This document shows positions 53,812-64,000 of a stretch of 64,000 nt of DNA, in pieces; position 1 is the stretch's first letter, and every line of letters begins with the position of its first letter. The DNA comes from Liolophura sinensis (Eukaryota > Mollusca > Polyplacophora > Chitonida > Chitonidae), in NCBI RefSeq assembly GCF_032854445.1, contig NW_027018050.1, positions 37,615 to 101,614 on the forward strand, read 5' to 3'. The notes below the pieces were generated by a model. That model had not been told where the DNA came from, searched no databases, and saw only the letters and a list, made by a program, of their open reading frames with translations. Position numbers and translations under genes: made by a program.

Positions 53812-55284
53812 GTACTTGATACAGTCTGCTGTAAAAAGTACAACTGAACACTGATTCCACTTCAGTAAGGTGCCAAAAGATGCGGAATTGAGCCAGGCAT
53901 CGGCAGCTGTTGAAAAATTGCCAATTTCCCTGGTTTCCATGGAGTAAGAGCCGTTGCTGGGCACGTGATTATGACATAAATGATCATTCAATTGTCACTA
54001 CAGCCAAAAGTATTGGTCGGAGAGCAACGCGGATTGCACCATTCGATTTCTCGTCACAAAATACGTCGGATTAGCCTCTTACCAGCAGCACTGGAACAGT
54101 TTTCGCACTTTTGCATTTTTGCCTGGTCTTTTTGTTAATTGAAATCGGCTACACTGTACTCTGTACAATCGCGACTGGTCATTACTATATTCAACTTTTG
54201 ACTATAAGTTATGTGCCCTTCGGTAGCCTAGAAGACCTGAAATCTTTGGGCCAAGCCCATTTAACTCACCCAGCAATTGTCTTACTTCTAAGTCCAAGAC
54301 AATCTCAATGTCTTTATCTACGTGTAGAAATACCACACCATTTGTACGTGAAAAACACAAGGTACTTGATACAGTCTGCTGTATAAAGTACAACTGACCA
54401 CAGACCCACATGAATAAGGTGCCAAAAGATGCGGAATTGAGCCAGGCATCGGCAGCTGTTGAAAAATTGCAAATTTCCCTGGTTTCCATGGAGTAAGAGC
54501 CGTTGCTGGGCACGTGATTATGATATAAATGATCATTCAATTGTCACTACAGCCAAAAGTATTGGTCGGAGAGCAACGCGGATTGCACCATTCGATTTCT
54601 CGTCACAAAATACGTCGGATTAGCCTCTTACCAGCAGCACTGGAACAGTTTTCGCACTTTTGCATTTTTGCCTGGTCTTTTTGTTAATTGAAATCGGCTA
54701 CACTGTACTCTGTACAATCGCGACTGGTCATTACTATATTCAACTTTTGACTATAAGTTATGTGCCCTTCGGTAGCCCAGAAGACGTCAAATCTTTGGGC
54801 TAAGCCCATTTAACTCACCCAGCAATTGTCTTACTTCTAAGTGCAAGACAATCTCAATGTCTTTATCTACGTGTAGAAAAACCACACCATTTGTACGTGA
54901 AAAACACAAGGTACTTGATACAGTCTGCTGTAAAAAGTACAACTGAACACTGACCCACATTTATAAGGTGCCAAAAGGTGCGGAATTGGGCCAGGCATCG
55001 GCAGCTGTTAAAAAATTGCAAATTTCCCTGGTTTCCATGGAGTAAGAGCCGTTGCTGGGCACGTGATTATGACATAAATGATCATTCAATTGTCACTACA
55101 GGCAAAAGTATTGGTCGGAGAGCAAGGCGGTTTGCACCATTCGATTTCTCGTCACAAAATACGTCGGATTAGCCTCTTACCAGCAGCACTGAACAGTTTT
55201 CGCACTTTTGCATTTTTGCCTGGTCTTTTTGTTAATTGAAATCGGCTACACTGTACTCTGTACAATCGCGACTGGTCATTACTA

Positions 55285-55489
55285 TATTCAACTTTTGACT
55301 ATAAGTTATGTGCCCTTCGGTAGCCCAGAAGACGTCAAATCTTTGGGCTAAGCCCATTTAACTCACCCAGCAATTGTCTTACTTCTAAGTTATTCAACTT
55401 TTGACTATAAGTTATGTGCCCTTCGGTAGCCCAGAAGACGTCAAATCTTTGGGCTAAGCCCATTTAACTCACCCAGCAATTGTCTTACT
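55285..55489 (+). repeat. Out-of-register 106-bp partial duplication inside one unit
   Basis: The segment 55285-55390, starting tattcaacttttg and ending cttctaagt, is repeated directly at 55391-55489. The second copy then jumps from cttact to ccaagac, losing the seven bases tctaagt. The unit starting at 54911 is therefore 647 bp. This is the only large period break in the window. It also doubles the GGGCTA dyad cluster. Little microhomology is visible at the joint. Confidence 0.9.
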
Positions 55490-56653
55490 CCAAGACAATC
55501 TCAATGTCTTTATCTACGTGTAGAAAAACCACACCATTTGTACGTGAAAAACACAAGGTACTTGATACAGTCTGCTGTAAAAAGTACAACTAAACACTGA
55601 CCCACATTTATAAGGTGCCAAAAGATGCGGAATTGGGCCAGGTATCGGCAGCTGTTGAAAATTGCCAATTTCCCTGGTTTCCATGGAGTAAGAGCCGTTG
55701 CTGTGCACGTGATTATGACATAAATGATCATTCAATTGTCACTACAGCCAAAAGTATTGGTCGGAGAGCAACGCGGTTTGCACCATTCGATTTTTTGTCA
55801 CAAAATACGTCGGATTAGCCTCTTACCAGCAGCACTGGAACAGTTTTCGCACTTTTGCATTTTTGCCTGGTCTTTTTGTTAATTGAAATCGGCTACACTG
55901 TACTCTGTACAATCGCGACTGGTCATTACTATATTCAACTTTTGACTATAAGTTATGTGCCCTTCGGTAGCCCAGAAGACGTCAAATCTTTGGGCTAAGC
56001 CCATTTAACTCACCCAGCAATTGCCTTACTTCTAAGTGCAAGACAATCTCAATGTCTTTATCTACGTGTAGAAAAACCACACCATTTGTACGTGAGAAAC
56101 ACAAGGTTCTTGATACAGTCTGCTGTAAAAAGTACAACTGAACACTGACCCACTTCAGTAAGGTGCCAAAAGATGCGGAATTGAGCCAGGCATCGGCAGC
56201 TGTTGAAAAATTGCAAATTTCCCTGGTTTCCATGGAGTAAGAGCCGTTGCTGGGCACGTGATTATGACATAAATGATCATTCAATTGTCACTACAGCCAA
56301 AAGTATTGGTCGGAGAGCAACGCGGTTTGCACCATTCGATTTGTCGTCACAAAATACGTCGGATTAGCCTCTTACCAGCAGCACTGGAACAGTTTTCGCA
56401 CTTTTGCATTTTTGCCTGGTCTTTTTGTTAATTGAAATCGGCTACACTGTACTCTGTACAATCGCGACTGGTCATTACTATATTCAACTTTTGACTATAA
56501 GTTATGTGCCCTTCGGTTAGCCAGAAGACCTGAAATCTTTGGCCAAGCCCATTTAACTCACCCAGCAATTGTCTTACTTCTAAGTCCAAGACAATCTCAA
56601 TGTCTTTATCTACGTGTAGAAAACCACACCATTTGTACGTGAAAAACACCAAG

Positions 56654-58848
56654 GTACTTGATACAGTCTGCTGTAAAAAGTACAACTGACCACAGACCCA
56701 CATGAATAAGGTGCCAAAAGATGCGGAATTGGAGCCAGGCATCGGCAGCTGTTGAAAAATTGCAAATTTCCTTGGTTTCCATGGAGTAAGAGCCGTTGCT
56801 GTGCACGTGATTATGACATAAATGATCATTCAATTGTCGCTACAGGCAAAAGTATTGGTCGGAGAGCAACGCGGTTTGCACCATTCGATTTCTCGTCACA
56901 AAATACGTCGGATTACCCTCTTACAGCAGCACTGGAAGAATTTTTTCAATTTTGCATTTTTGCCTGGTCTTTTTGTTAATTGAAATCGGCTACACTGTAC
57001 TCTGTACATCGCGACTGGTCATTACTATATTCAACTTTTGCCTATAAGTTATGTGCCATTCGGTAGCCCAGAAGATCTGAAATCTTTGGGCTAAGCCCCA
57101 TTTAACTCACCCAGCAATTGCCTTACTTCTAAGTCCAAGACAATCTCAATGTCTTTATCTACGTGTAGAAAAACCACACCATTTGTACATAAAAACACAA
57201 GGTACTTGATACAGTCTGCTGTAAAAGTACAACTAAAGACTGACCCACTTTAGTAAGGTGCCAAAAGATGCGGAATTGAGCCAGGCATCGGCAGCTGTTG
57301 AAAAATTGCAAATTTCCCTGGTTTCCATGGAGTAAGAGCCGTTTGCTGTGCACGTGATTATGACATAAATGATCATTCAGTTGTCGCTACAGGCAAAAGT
57401 ATTGGTCGGAGAGCAACGCGGTTTGCACCATTCGATTTGTCGTCACAAAATACGTCGGATTAGCCTCTTACCAGCAGCACTGGAACAGTTTTTCCAATTT
57501 TGCGTTTTTGCCTGGTCTTTTTGTTAATTGAAATCGGCTACACTGTACTCTGTACAATCGCGACTGGTCATTACTATATTCAACTTTTGACTATAAGTTA
57601 TGTGCCCTTCGGTAGCCCAGAAGACCTGAAATCTTTGGGCCAAGCCCATTTAACTCACCCAGCAATTGCCTTACTTCTAAGTGCAAGACAATCTCAATGT
57701 CTTTATCTACGTGTAGAAAAACCACACCATTTGTACGTGAAAAACACAAGGTACTTGATACAGTCTGCTGTAAAAAGTACAACTGAACACTGACCAACTT
57801 CAGTAAGGTGCCAAAAGATGCGGAATTGAGCCAGGCATCGGCAGCTGTTGAAAAATTGCAAATTTCCCTGGTTTCCATGGAGTAAGAGCCGTTGCTGGGC
57901 ACGTGATTATGACATCATTGATCATTCAATTGTCACTACAGCCAAAAGTATTGGTCGGAGAGCAACGCGGTTTGCACCATTCGATTTCTCGTCACAAAAT
58001 ACGTCGGATTAGCCTCTTACCAGCAGCACTGGAACAGTTTTTCCACTTTTGCATTTTTGCCTGGTCTTTTTGTTAATTGAAATCGGCTACACTGTACTCT
58101 GTACAATCGCGACTGGTCATTACTATATTCAACTTTTGACTATAAGTTATGTGCCCTTCGGTAGCCCAGAAGACCTGAAATCTTTCGGCCAAGCCCATTT
58201 AACTCACCCAGCAATTGTCTTACTTCTAAGTGCAAGACAATCTCAATGTCCTTATCTACGTGTAGAAAAACCACACCATTTGTACGTGAGAAACACAAGG
58301 TTCTTGATACAGTCTGCTGTAAAAAGTACAACTGAACACTGACCCACTTCAGTAAGGTGCCAAAAGATGCGGAATTGAGCCAGGCATCGGCAGCTGTTGA
58401 AAAATTGCAAATTTCCCTGGTTTCCATGGAGTAAGAGCCGTTGCTGTGCACGTGATTATGACATAAATGATCATTCAATTGTCACTACAGCCAAAAGTCT
58501 TGGTCGGAGAGCAACGCGGTTTGCACCATTCGATTTGTCGTCACAAAATACGTCGGATTAGCCTCTTACCAGCAGCACTGGAACAGTTTTCTCACTTTGC
58601 ATTTTTGCCTGGTCTTTTTGTTAATTGAAATCGGCTACACTGTACTCTGTACAATCGCGACTGGTCATTACTATATTCAACTTTTGACTATAAGTTATGT
58701 GCCCTTCGGTAGCCCAGAAGACCTGAAATCTTTGGGCCAAGCCCATTTAACTCACCCAGCAATTGTCCTTACTTCTAAGTCCAAGACAATCTCAATGTCT
58801 TTATCTACGTGTAGAAAAACCACACCATTTGTACGTGAAAAACACAAG
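56654..58848 (+). repeat. Four-unit higher-order repeat B-C'-A-A, copy 1
   Basis: Units start at 56654 (B), 57202 (aaagactgaccc, C/A hybrid), 57751 (A with gaccaacttcag) and 58300 (A). The third unit has gacatcattgatc near 57911. The set recurs from 58849 and 61596. The copy is about 2,195 bp, four units. Confidence 0.75.
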
Positions 58849-61595
58849 GTACTTGATACAGTCTGCTGTAAAAAGTACAACTGACCACAGACCCACATGA
58901 ATAAGGTGCCAAAAAGATGCGGAATTGAGCCAGGCATCGGCAGCTGTTGAAAAATTGCAAATTTCCCTGGTTTCCATGGAGTAAGAGCCGGTTGCCGGGC
59001 ACGTGATTATGACATAAATGATCATTCAATTGTCGCTACAGCCAAACGTATTGGCCGCAGAGCAACGCGGATTGCACCATTCGATTTCTCGTCACAAAAT
59101 ACGTCGGATTAGCCTCTTACCAGCAGCACTGGAACAGTTTTTCCACTTTTGCATTTTTGCCTGGTCTATTTGTTAATTGAAATCGGCTACACTGTAACTC
59201 TGTACAATCGCGACTGGTCATTACTATATTCAACTTTGACTATAAGTTATGTGTCCTTCGGTAGCCCAGAAGACCTGAAATCTTTGGGCTAAGCCCATTT
59301 AACTCACCCAGCAATTGTCTTACTTCTAAGTGCAAGACAATCTCAATGTCTTTATCTACGTGTAGAAAAACCACACCATTTGTACATAAAAAAACACAAG
59401 GTAATTGATACAGTCTGCTGTAAAAAGTACAACTAAAGACTGACCCACTTCAGTAAGGTGCCAAAAGATGCGGAATTGAGCCAGGCATCGGCAGCTGTTG
59501 AAAAATTGCAAATTTCCCTGGTTTCCATGGAGTAAGAGCCGTTGCTGTGCACGTGATTATGACATAAATGATCATTCAGTTGTCGCTACAGGCAAAAGTA
59601 TTGGTCGGAGAGCAACGCGGTTTGCACCTTCGATTTGTCGTCACAAAATACGTCGGATTAGCCTCTTACCAAGCAGCACTGGAACAATTTTTCCAATTTT
59701 GCGTTTTTGCCTGGTCTTTTTGTTAATTGAAATCGGCTACACTGTACTCTGTACAATCGCGACTGGTCATTACTATATTCAACTTTTGACTATAAGTTAT
59801 GTGCCCTTCGGTAGCCCAGAAGACCTGAAATCTTTGGGCTAAGCCCATTTAACTCACCCAGCAATTGCCTTACTTCTAAGTGCAAGACAATCTCAATGTC
59901 TTTATCTACGTGTAGAAAAACCACACCATTTGTACGTGAAAAACACAAGGTACTTGATACAGTCTGCTGTAAAAAGTACAACTGAACACTGACCAACTTC
60001 AGTAAGGGGCCAAAAGATGCGGAATTGAGCCAGGCATCGGCAGCTTGTTGAAAAATTGCAAATTTCCCTGGTTTCCATGGAGTAAGAGCCGTTGCTGGCA
60101 CGTGATTATGACATCATTGATCATTCAATTGTCACTACAGCCAAAAGTATTGGTCGGAGAGCAACGCGGTTTGCACCATTCGATTTCTCGTCACAAAATA
60201 CGTCGGATTAGCCTCTACCAGCAGCACTGGAACAGTTTTTCCACTTTTGCATTTTTGCCTGGTCTTTTTGTTAATTGAAATCGGCTACACTGTACTCTGT
60301 ACAATCGCGACTGGTCATTACTATATTCAACTTTTGACTATAAGTTATGTGCCCTTAGGTAGCCCAGAAGACCTGAAATCTTTGGGCCCAAGCCCATTTA
60401 ACTTACCCAGCAATTGTCTTACTTCTAAGTGCAAGACAATCTCAATGTCCTTATCTACGTGTAGAAAAACCACACCATTTGTACGTGAGAAACACAAGGT
60501 TCTTGATACAGTCTGCTGTAAAAGTACAACTGAACACTGACCCACTTCAGTAAGGTGCCAAAAGATGCGGAATTGAGCCAGGCATCGGCAGCTGTTGAAA
60601 AATTGCAAATTTCCCTGGTTTCCATGGAGTAAGAGCCGTTGCTGGGCACGTGATTATGACATAAATGATCATTCAATTGTCACTACAGCCAAAAGTCTTG
60701 GTCGGAGAGCAACGCGGTTTGCACCATTCGATTTGTCCGTCACAAAATACGTCGGATTAGCCTCTTGCCAGCAGCACTGGAACAGTTTTCTCACTTTTGC
60801 ATTTTTGCCTGGTCTTTTTGTTATTGAAATCGGCTACACTGTACTCTGTACAATCGCGACTGGTCATTACTATATTCAACTTTTGACTATAGTTATGTGC
60901 CCTTCGGTAGCCCAGAAGACCTGAAATCTTTGGGCCAAGCCCATTTAACTCACCCAGCAATTGTCTTACTTCTAAGTGCAAGACAATCTCAATGTCCTTA
61001 TCTACGTGTAGAAAAACCACACCATTTGTACGTGAGAAACACAAGGTCTTGATAACAGTCTGCTGTAAAAAGTACAACTGAACACTGACCCACTTCAGTA
61101 AGGTGCCAAAAGATGCGGAATTGAGCCAGGCATCGGCAGCTGTTGAAAAATTGCAAATTTCCCTGGTTTCCATGGAGTAAGAGCCGTTGCTTGTGCACGT
61201 GATTATGACATAAATGATCATTCAATTGTCACTACAGCCAAAAGTCTTGGTCGGAGAGCCAACGCGGGATTGCACCATTCGATTTGTCGTCACAAAATAC
61301 GTCGGATTAGCCTCTTACCAGCAGCACTGGAACAGTTTTCTCACTTTTGCATTTTTGCCTGGTCTTTTTGTTAATTGAAATCGGCTACACTGTACTCTGT
61401 ACAATCGCGACTGGTCATTACTATATTCAACTTTTGACTATAAGTTATGTGCCCTTCGGTAGCCAGAAGAACCTGAAATCTTTGGCCAAGCCCATTTAAC
61501 TCACCAGCAATTGTCTTACTTCTAAGTCCAAGACAATCTCAATGTCTTTATCTACGTGTAGAAAAACCACACCATTTGTACGTGAAAAACACAAG
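58849..61595 (+). repeat. Higher-order repeat B-C'-A-A with an extra A unit, copy 2
   Basis: Order is B (58849), aaagactgaccc hybrid (59401), A with gaccaac and aaggggcc (59950), A (60499) and a further A (61046). Length is about 2,747 bp, five units. The extra A unit shares aaaagtcttgg and ttttctcactt with its neighbour, so a one-unit duplication inside the higher-order repeat is likely. The B unit carries ttggccgcagag near 59051, seen again near 61795. Confidence 0.75.
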
Positions 61596-63784
61596 GTACT
61601 TGATACAGTCTGCTGTAAAAAGTACAACTGACCACAGACCCACATGAATAAGGTGCCAAAAGATGCGGAATTGAGCCAGGCATCGGCAGCTGTTGAAAAA
61701 TTGCAAATTTCCCTGGTTTCCATGGAGTAAGAGCCGTGCCGGCACGTGATTATGACATAAATGATCATTCAATTGTCGCTACAGCCAAACGTATTGGCCG
61801 CAGAGCAACGCGGATTGCACCATTCGATTTTCTCGTCACAAAATACGTCGGATTAGCCTCTTACCAGCAGCACTGGAACAGTTTTTCCACTTTTGCATTT
61901 TGCCTGGTCGTTTTGTTAATTGAAATCGGCTACACTGTACTCTGTACAATCGCGACTGGTCATTACTATATTCAACTTTTGACTATAAGTTATGTGTCCT
62001 TCGGTAGCCCAGAAGACCTGAAATCTTTGGGCTAAGCCCATTTAACTCACCAGCAATTGTCTTACTTCTAAGTGCAAGACAATCTCAATGTCTTTATCTA
62101 CGTGTAGAAAAACCACACCATTTGTACATAAAAAACACAAGGTACTTGATACAGTCTGCTGTAAAAGTACAACTAAAGACTGACCCACTTCAGTAAGGTG
62201 CCAAAAGATGCGGAATGAGCCAGGCATCGGCAGCTGTTGAAAAATTGCAAATTTCCCTGGTTTCCATGAGTAAGAGCCGTTGCTGTGCACGTGATTATGA
62301 CATAAATTGATCATTCAGTTGTCGCTACAGGCAAAAGTATTGGTCGGAGAGCAACGCGGTTTGCAACCATTCGATTTGTCGTCACAAAATACGTCGGATT
62401 AGCCTCTTACCAGCAGCACTGGAACAATTTTTCCAATTTGCGTTTTTGCCTGGTCTTTTGTTAATTGAAATCGGCTACACTGTACTCTGTACAATCGCGA
62501 CTGGTCATTACTATATTCAACTTTTGACTATAAGTTATGTGCCCTTCGGTAGCCCAGAAGACCTGAAATCTTTGGGCTAAGCCCATTTAACTCACCCAGC
62601 AAAATTGCCTTACTTCTAAGTGCAAGACAATCTCAATGTCTTTATCTACGTGTAGAAAAACCACACCATTTGTACGTGAAAAACACAAGGTACTTGATAC
62701 AGTCTGCTGTAAAAAGTACAACTGAACACTGACCAACTTCAGTAAGGGGCCAAAAGATGCGGAATTGAGCCAGGCATCGGCAGCTGTTGAAAAATTGCAA
62801 TTTCCCTGGTTTCCATGGAGTAAGAGCCGTTGCTGGGCACGTGATTATGACATCATTGATCATTCAATTGTCACTCAGCCAAAAGTATTGGTCGGAGAGC
62901 AACGCGGTTTGCACCATTCGATTTCTCGTCACAAAATACGTCGGATTAGCCTCTTACCAGCAGCACTGGAACAGTTTTTCCACTTTTGCATTTTTGCCTG
63001 GTCTTTTTGTTAATTGAAATCGGCTACACTGTACTCTGTACAATCGCGACTGGTCATTACTATATTCAACTTTTGACTATAAGTTATGTGCCCTTAGGTA
63101 GCCCAGAAGACCTGAAATCTTTGGGCCAAGCCCATTTAACTTACCCAGCAATTGTCTTACTTCTAAGTGCAAGACAATCTCAATGTCCTTATCTACGTGT
63201 AGAAAAACCACACCATTTGTACGTGAGAACACAAGGTTCTTGATACAGTCTGCTGTAAAAAGTACAACTGAACACTGACCCACTTCAGTAAGGTGCCAAA
63301 GATGCGGAATTGAGCCAGGCATCGGCAGCTGTTGAAAAATTGCAAATTTCCCTGGTTTCCATGGAGTAAGAGCCGTTGCTGGGCATCGTGATTATGACAT
63401 AAATGATCATTCAATTGTCACTACAGCCAAAAGTCTTGGTCGGAGAGCAACGCGGTTTGCAACCATTCGATTTGTCGTCACAAAATACGTCGGATTAGCC
63501 TCTTACCAGCAGCACTGAACAGTTTTCTCACTTTTGCATTTTTGCCTGGTCTTTTTGTTAATTGAAATCGGCTACACTGTACTCTGTACAATCGCGACTG
63601 GTCATTACTATATTCAACTTTTGACTATAAGTTATGTGCCCTCGGTAGCCCAGAAGACCTGAAATCTTTGGGCCAAGCCCATTTAACTCACCCAGCAATT
63701 GTCTTACTTCTAAGTCCAAGACAATCTCAATGTCTTTATCTACGTGTAGAAAAAACCACACCATTTGTACGTGAGAAACACAAG
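61596..63784 (+). repeat. Four-unit higher-order repeat B-C'-A-A, copy 3
   Basis: Order is B (61596), aaagactgaccc hybrid (62142), A with gaccaac, aaggggcc and gacatcattgatc (62690), and A (63236). Its aaggggcc and cccttaggta (near 63091) markers match copy 2 (near 60005 and 60354), not copy 1, so copies 2 and 3 are closer to each other. Confidence 0.75.
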
Positions 63785-64000
63785 GTACTTGATACAGTCT
63801 GCTGTAAAAAGTACAACTGACCACAGACCCACATGAATAAGGTGCCAAAAGATGCGGAATTGAGCCAGGCATCGGCAGCTGTTGAAAAATTGCAAATTTC
63901 CCTGGTTTCCATGGAGTAAGAGCCGTTGCCGGGCACGTGATTATGACATAAATGATCATTCAATTGTCGCTACAGCCAAACGTATTGGCCGGAGAGCAAC
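63785..64000 (+). repeat. Partial B unit at the window end
   Basis: The last 216 bases are the start of a B unit (gaccacagaccc, gccgggcacgtg, attggccggagagc). The array continues past the window. Confidence 0.9.

Larger units (their letters stand above)
6921..55190. repeat. Clean core of the array, period 549 bp
   Basis: Units here are almost all exactly 549 bp. I found only about ten length changes in 48 kb, for example one base lost near 14236 and 17529, gained near 23081, lost near 33560, gained near 38483, lost near 42580, and gained near 44125, 47126 and 53857. Subfamily order from 7147 is B B A B (C/A) B A A B C A B A B C B B C A B C A C D A B A C A C A C A A B C A C A B C B A B C C A D D A (B/C) A A (B/C) A B B A B A (B/C) C A B C A B C A (B/C) A (B/C) C A B C B C B A B A D D D A B (A/C). 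The assignment rests on about 25 diagnostic bases per unit, read by eye. Confidence 0.85.
1..64000. repeat. 549-bp satellite DNA array, head to tail, spanning the whole window
   Basis: The motif gtacttgatac (or gttcttgatac) with its flanks recurs about every 549 bp from base 1 to base 63,785. This gives 116 complete units and one truncated at the window end. Starts run 1, 550, 1100, 1653, 2203, 2752, 3300 and so on. From 6597 to 54362 the spacing is 87 units in 47,765 bp. All units have the same orientation, and no spacer or foreign insertion was found. Neighbouring units look well above 90% identical, with most differences at a limited set of shared sites. Neither array edge is in the window, so the true array is longer. 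I infer heterochromatic satellite (centromeric, pericentromeric or subtelomeric). I do not recognise the family by name. Confidence 0.98.
55191..64000. repeat. Right array segment, indel-rich, four-unit higher-order pattern
   Basis: Units start at 55558, 56106, 56654, 57202, 57751, 58300, 58849, 59401, 59950, 60499, 61046, 61596, 62142, 62690, 63236 and 63785 (partial). I count roughly 55-60 one- or two-base indels in under 9 kb, compared with about ten in the preceding 48 kb. Examples lie near 56515, 56649, 56731, 57009, 58595, 58990, 59196, 60044, 60098, 61048, 61258, 61462, 61737, 62214, 62602 and 63641. Most are private to one unit, while the shared substitutions follow a B, C-like, A, A order. 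Confidence 0.85.

Noticed and set aside
60757-61221. 154-codon minus-strand frame, and 133-codon frames at 56428-56829 and 63558-63959
   Set aside because: Their extra length comes from private one-base indels in the noisy right segment that splice two chance frames together. The same units elsewhere lack them.
1-64000. CRISPR array or bacterial repeat system
   Set aside because: The repeat is contiguous with no unique spacers, the 549 bp unit is far too long, and no cas-like gene is present.
1-64000. Ribosomal RNA, 5S or histone tandem gene cluster
   Set aside because: No rRNA or 5S core sequence and no histone-like frame is present in the unit on either strand.

Overview
The whole 64 kb window is one uninterrupted satellite DNA array. 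A unit of 549 bp is repeated head to tail from the first base to the last. I count 116 complete units plus a final partial unit of about 216 bp, all in the same orientation. I see no unique sequence, no RNA gene, no inserted mobile element and no convincing protein-coding gene. One unit counted by hand is 42% G+C and keeps about 19 CpG sites. The organism is almost certainly a eukaryote, because long arrays of a half-kilobase satellite with higher-order structure are typical of centromeric, pericentromeric or subtelomeric heterochromatin. I do not recognise the family and cannot name the species.

Coordinates within the unit are given as offsets, with offset 1 at the g of gtacttgatac. The unit starting at 12637 is the 549 bp reference. 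Its landmarks are a subfamily-diagnostic box (offsets about 30-55), a PvuII site (92-97), an NcoI site (125-130), an E-box CACGTG (150-155), a 10 bp palindrome AATGATCATT (167-176), a nearly invariant block (about 308-411) and a cluster of alternating inverted repeats (412-447).

Units fall into three main subfamilies at the diagnostic box: A (gaacac...cttcag), B (gaccac...atgaat) and C (aaacac...atttat), plus hybrids and a derived class D. A-B-C trimers recur often. Larger blocks recur at spacings very close to whole multiples of 549 bp (1098, 3293, 6039-6040, 13726 and 19216 bp), which indicates in-register unequal exchange or gene conversion.

Layout: 1-6,920 is a mixed A/B/C stretch with many private one-base indels. 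From 6,921 to about 55,190 is a very clean core in which 87 consecutive units keep a mean period of 549.0 bp. It includes a 1,098 bp tandem duplication near 44-46.5 kb and class-D clusters near 19.8, 33 and 52-53.8 kb. At 55,285-55,489 a 106 bp partial-unit duplication breaks the period. From 55,191 to 64,000 the indel density rises sharply and units follow a four-unit higher-order pattern of about 2.2 kb. Open reading frames are abundant only because 549 is a multiple of three and a chance frame repeats in each unit. Most of them begin at TTG, and frames change with neutral-looking variants.
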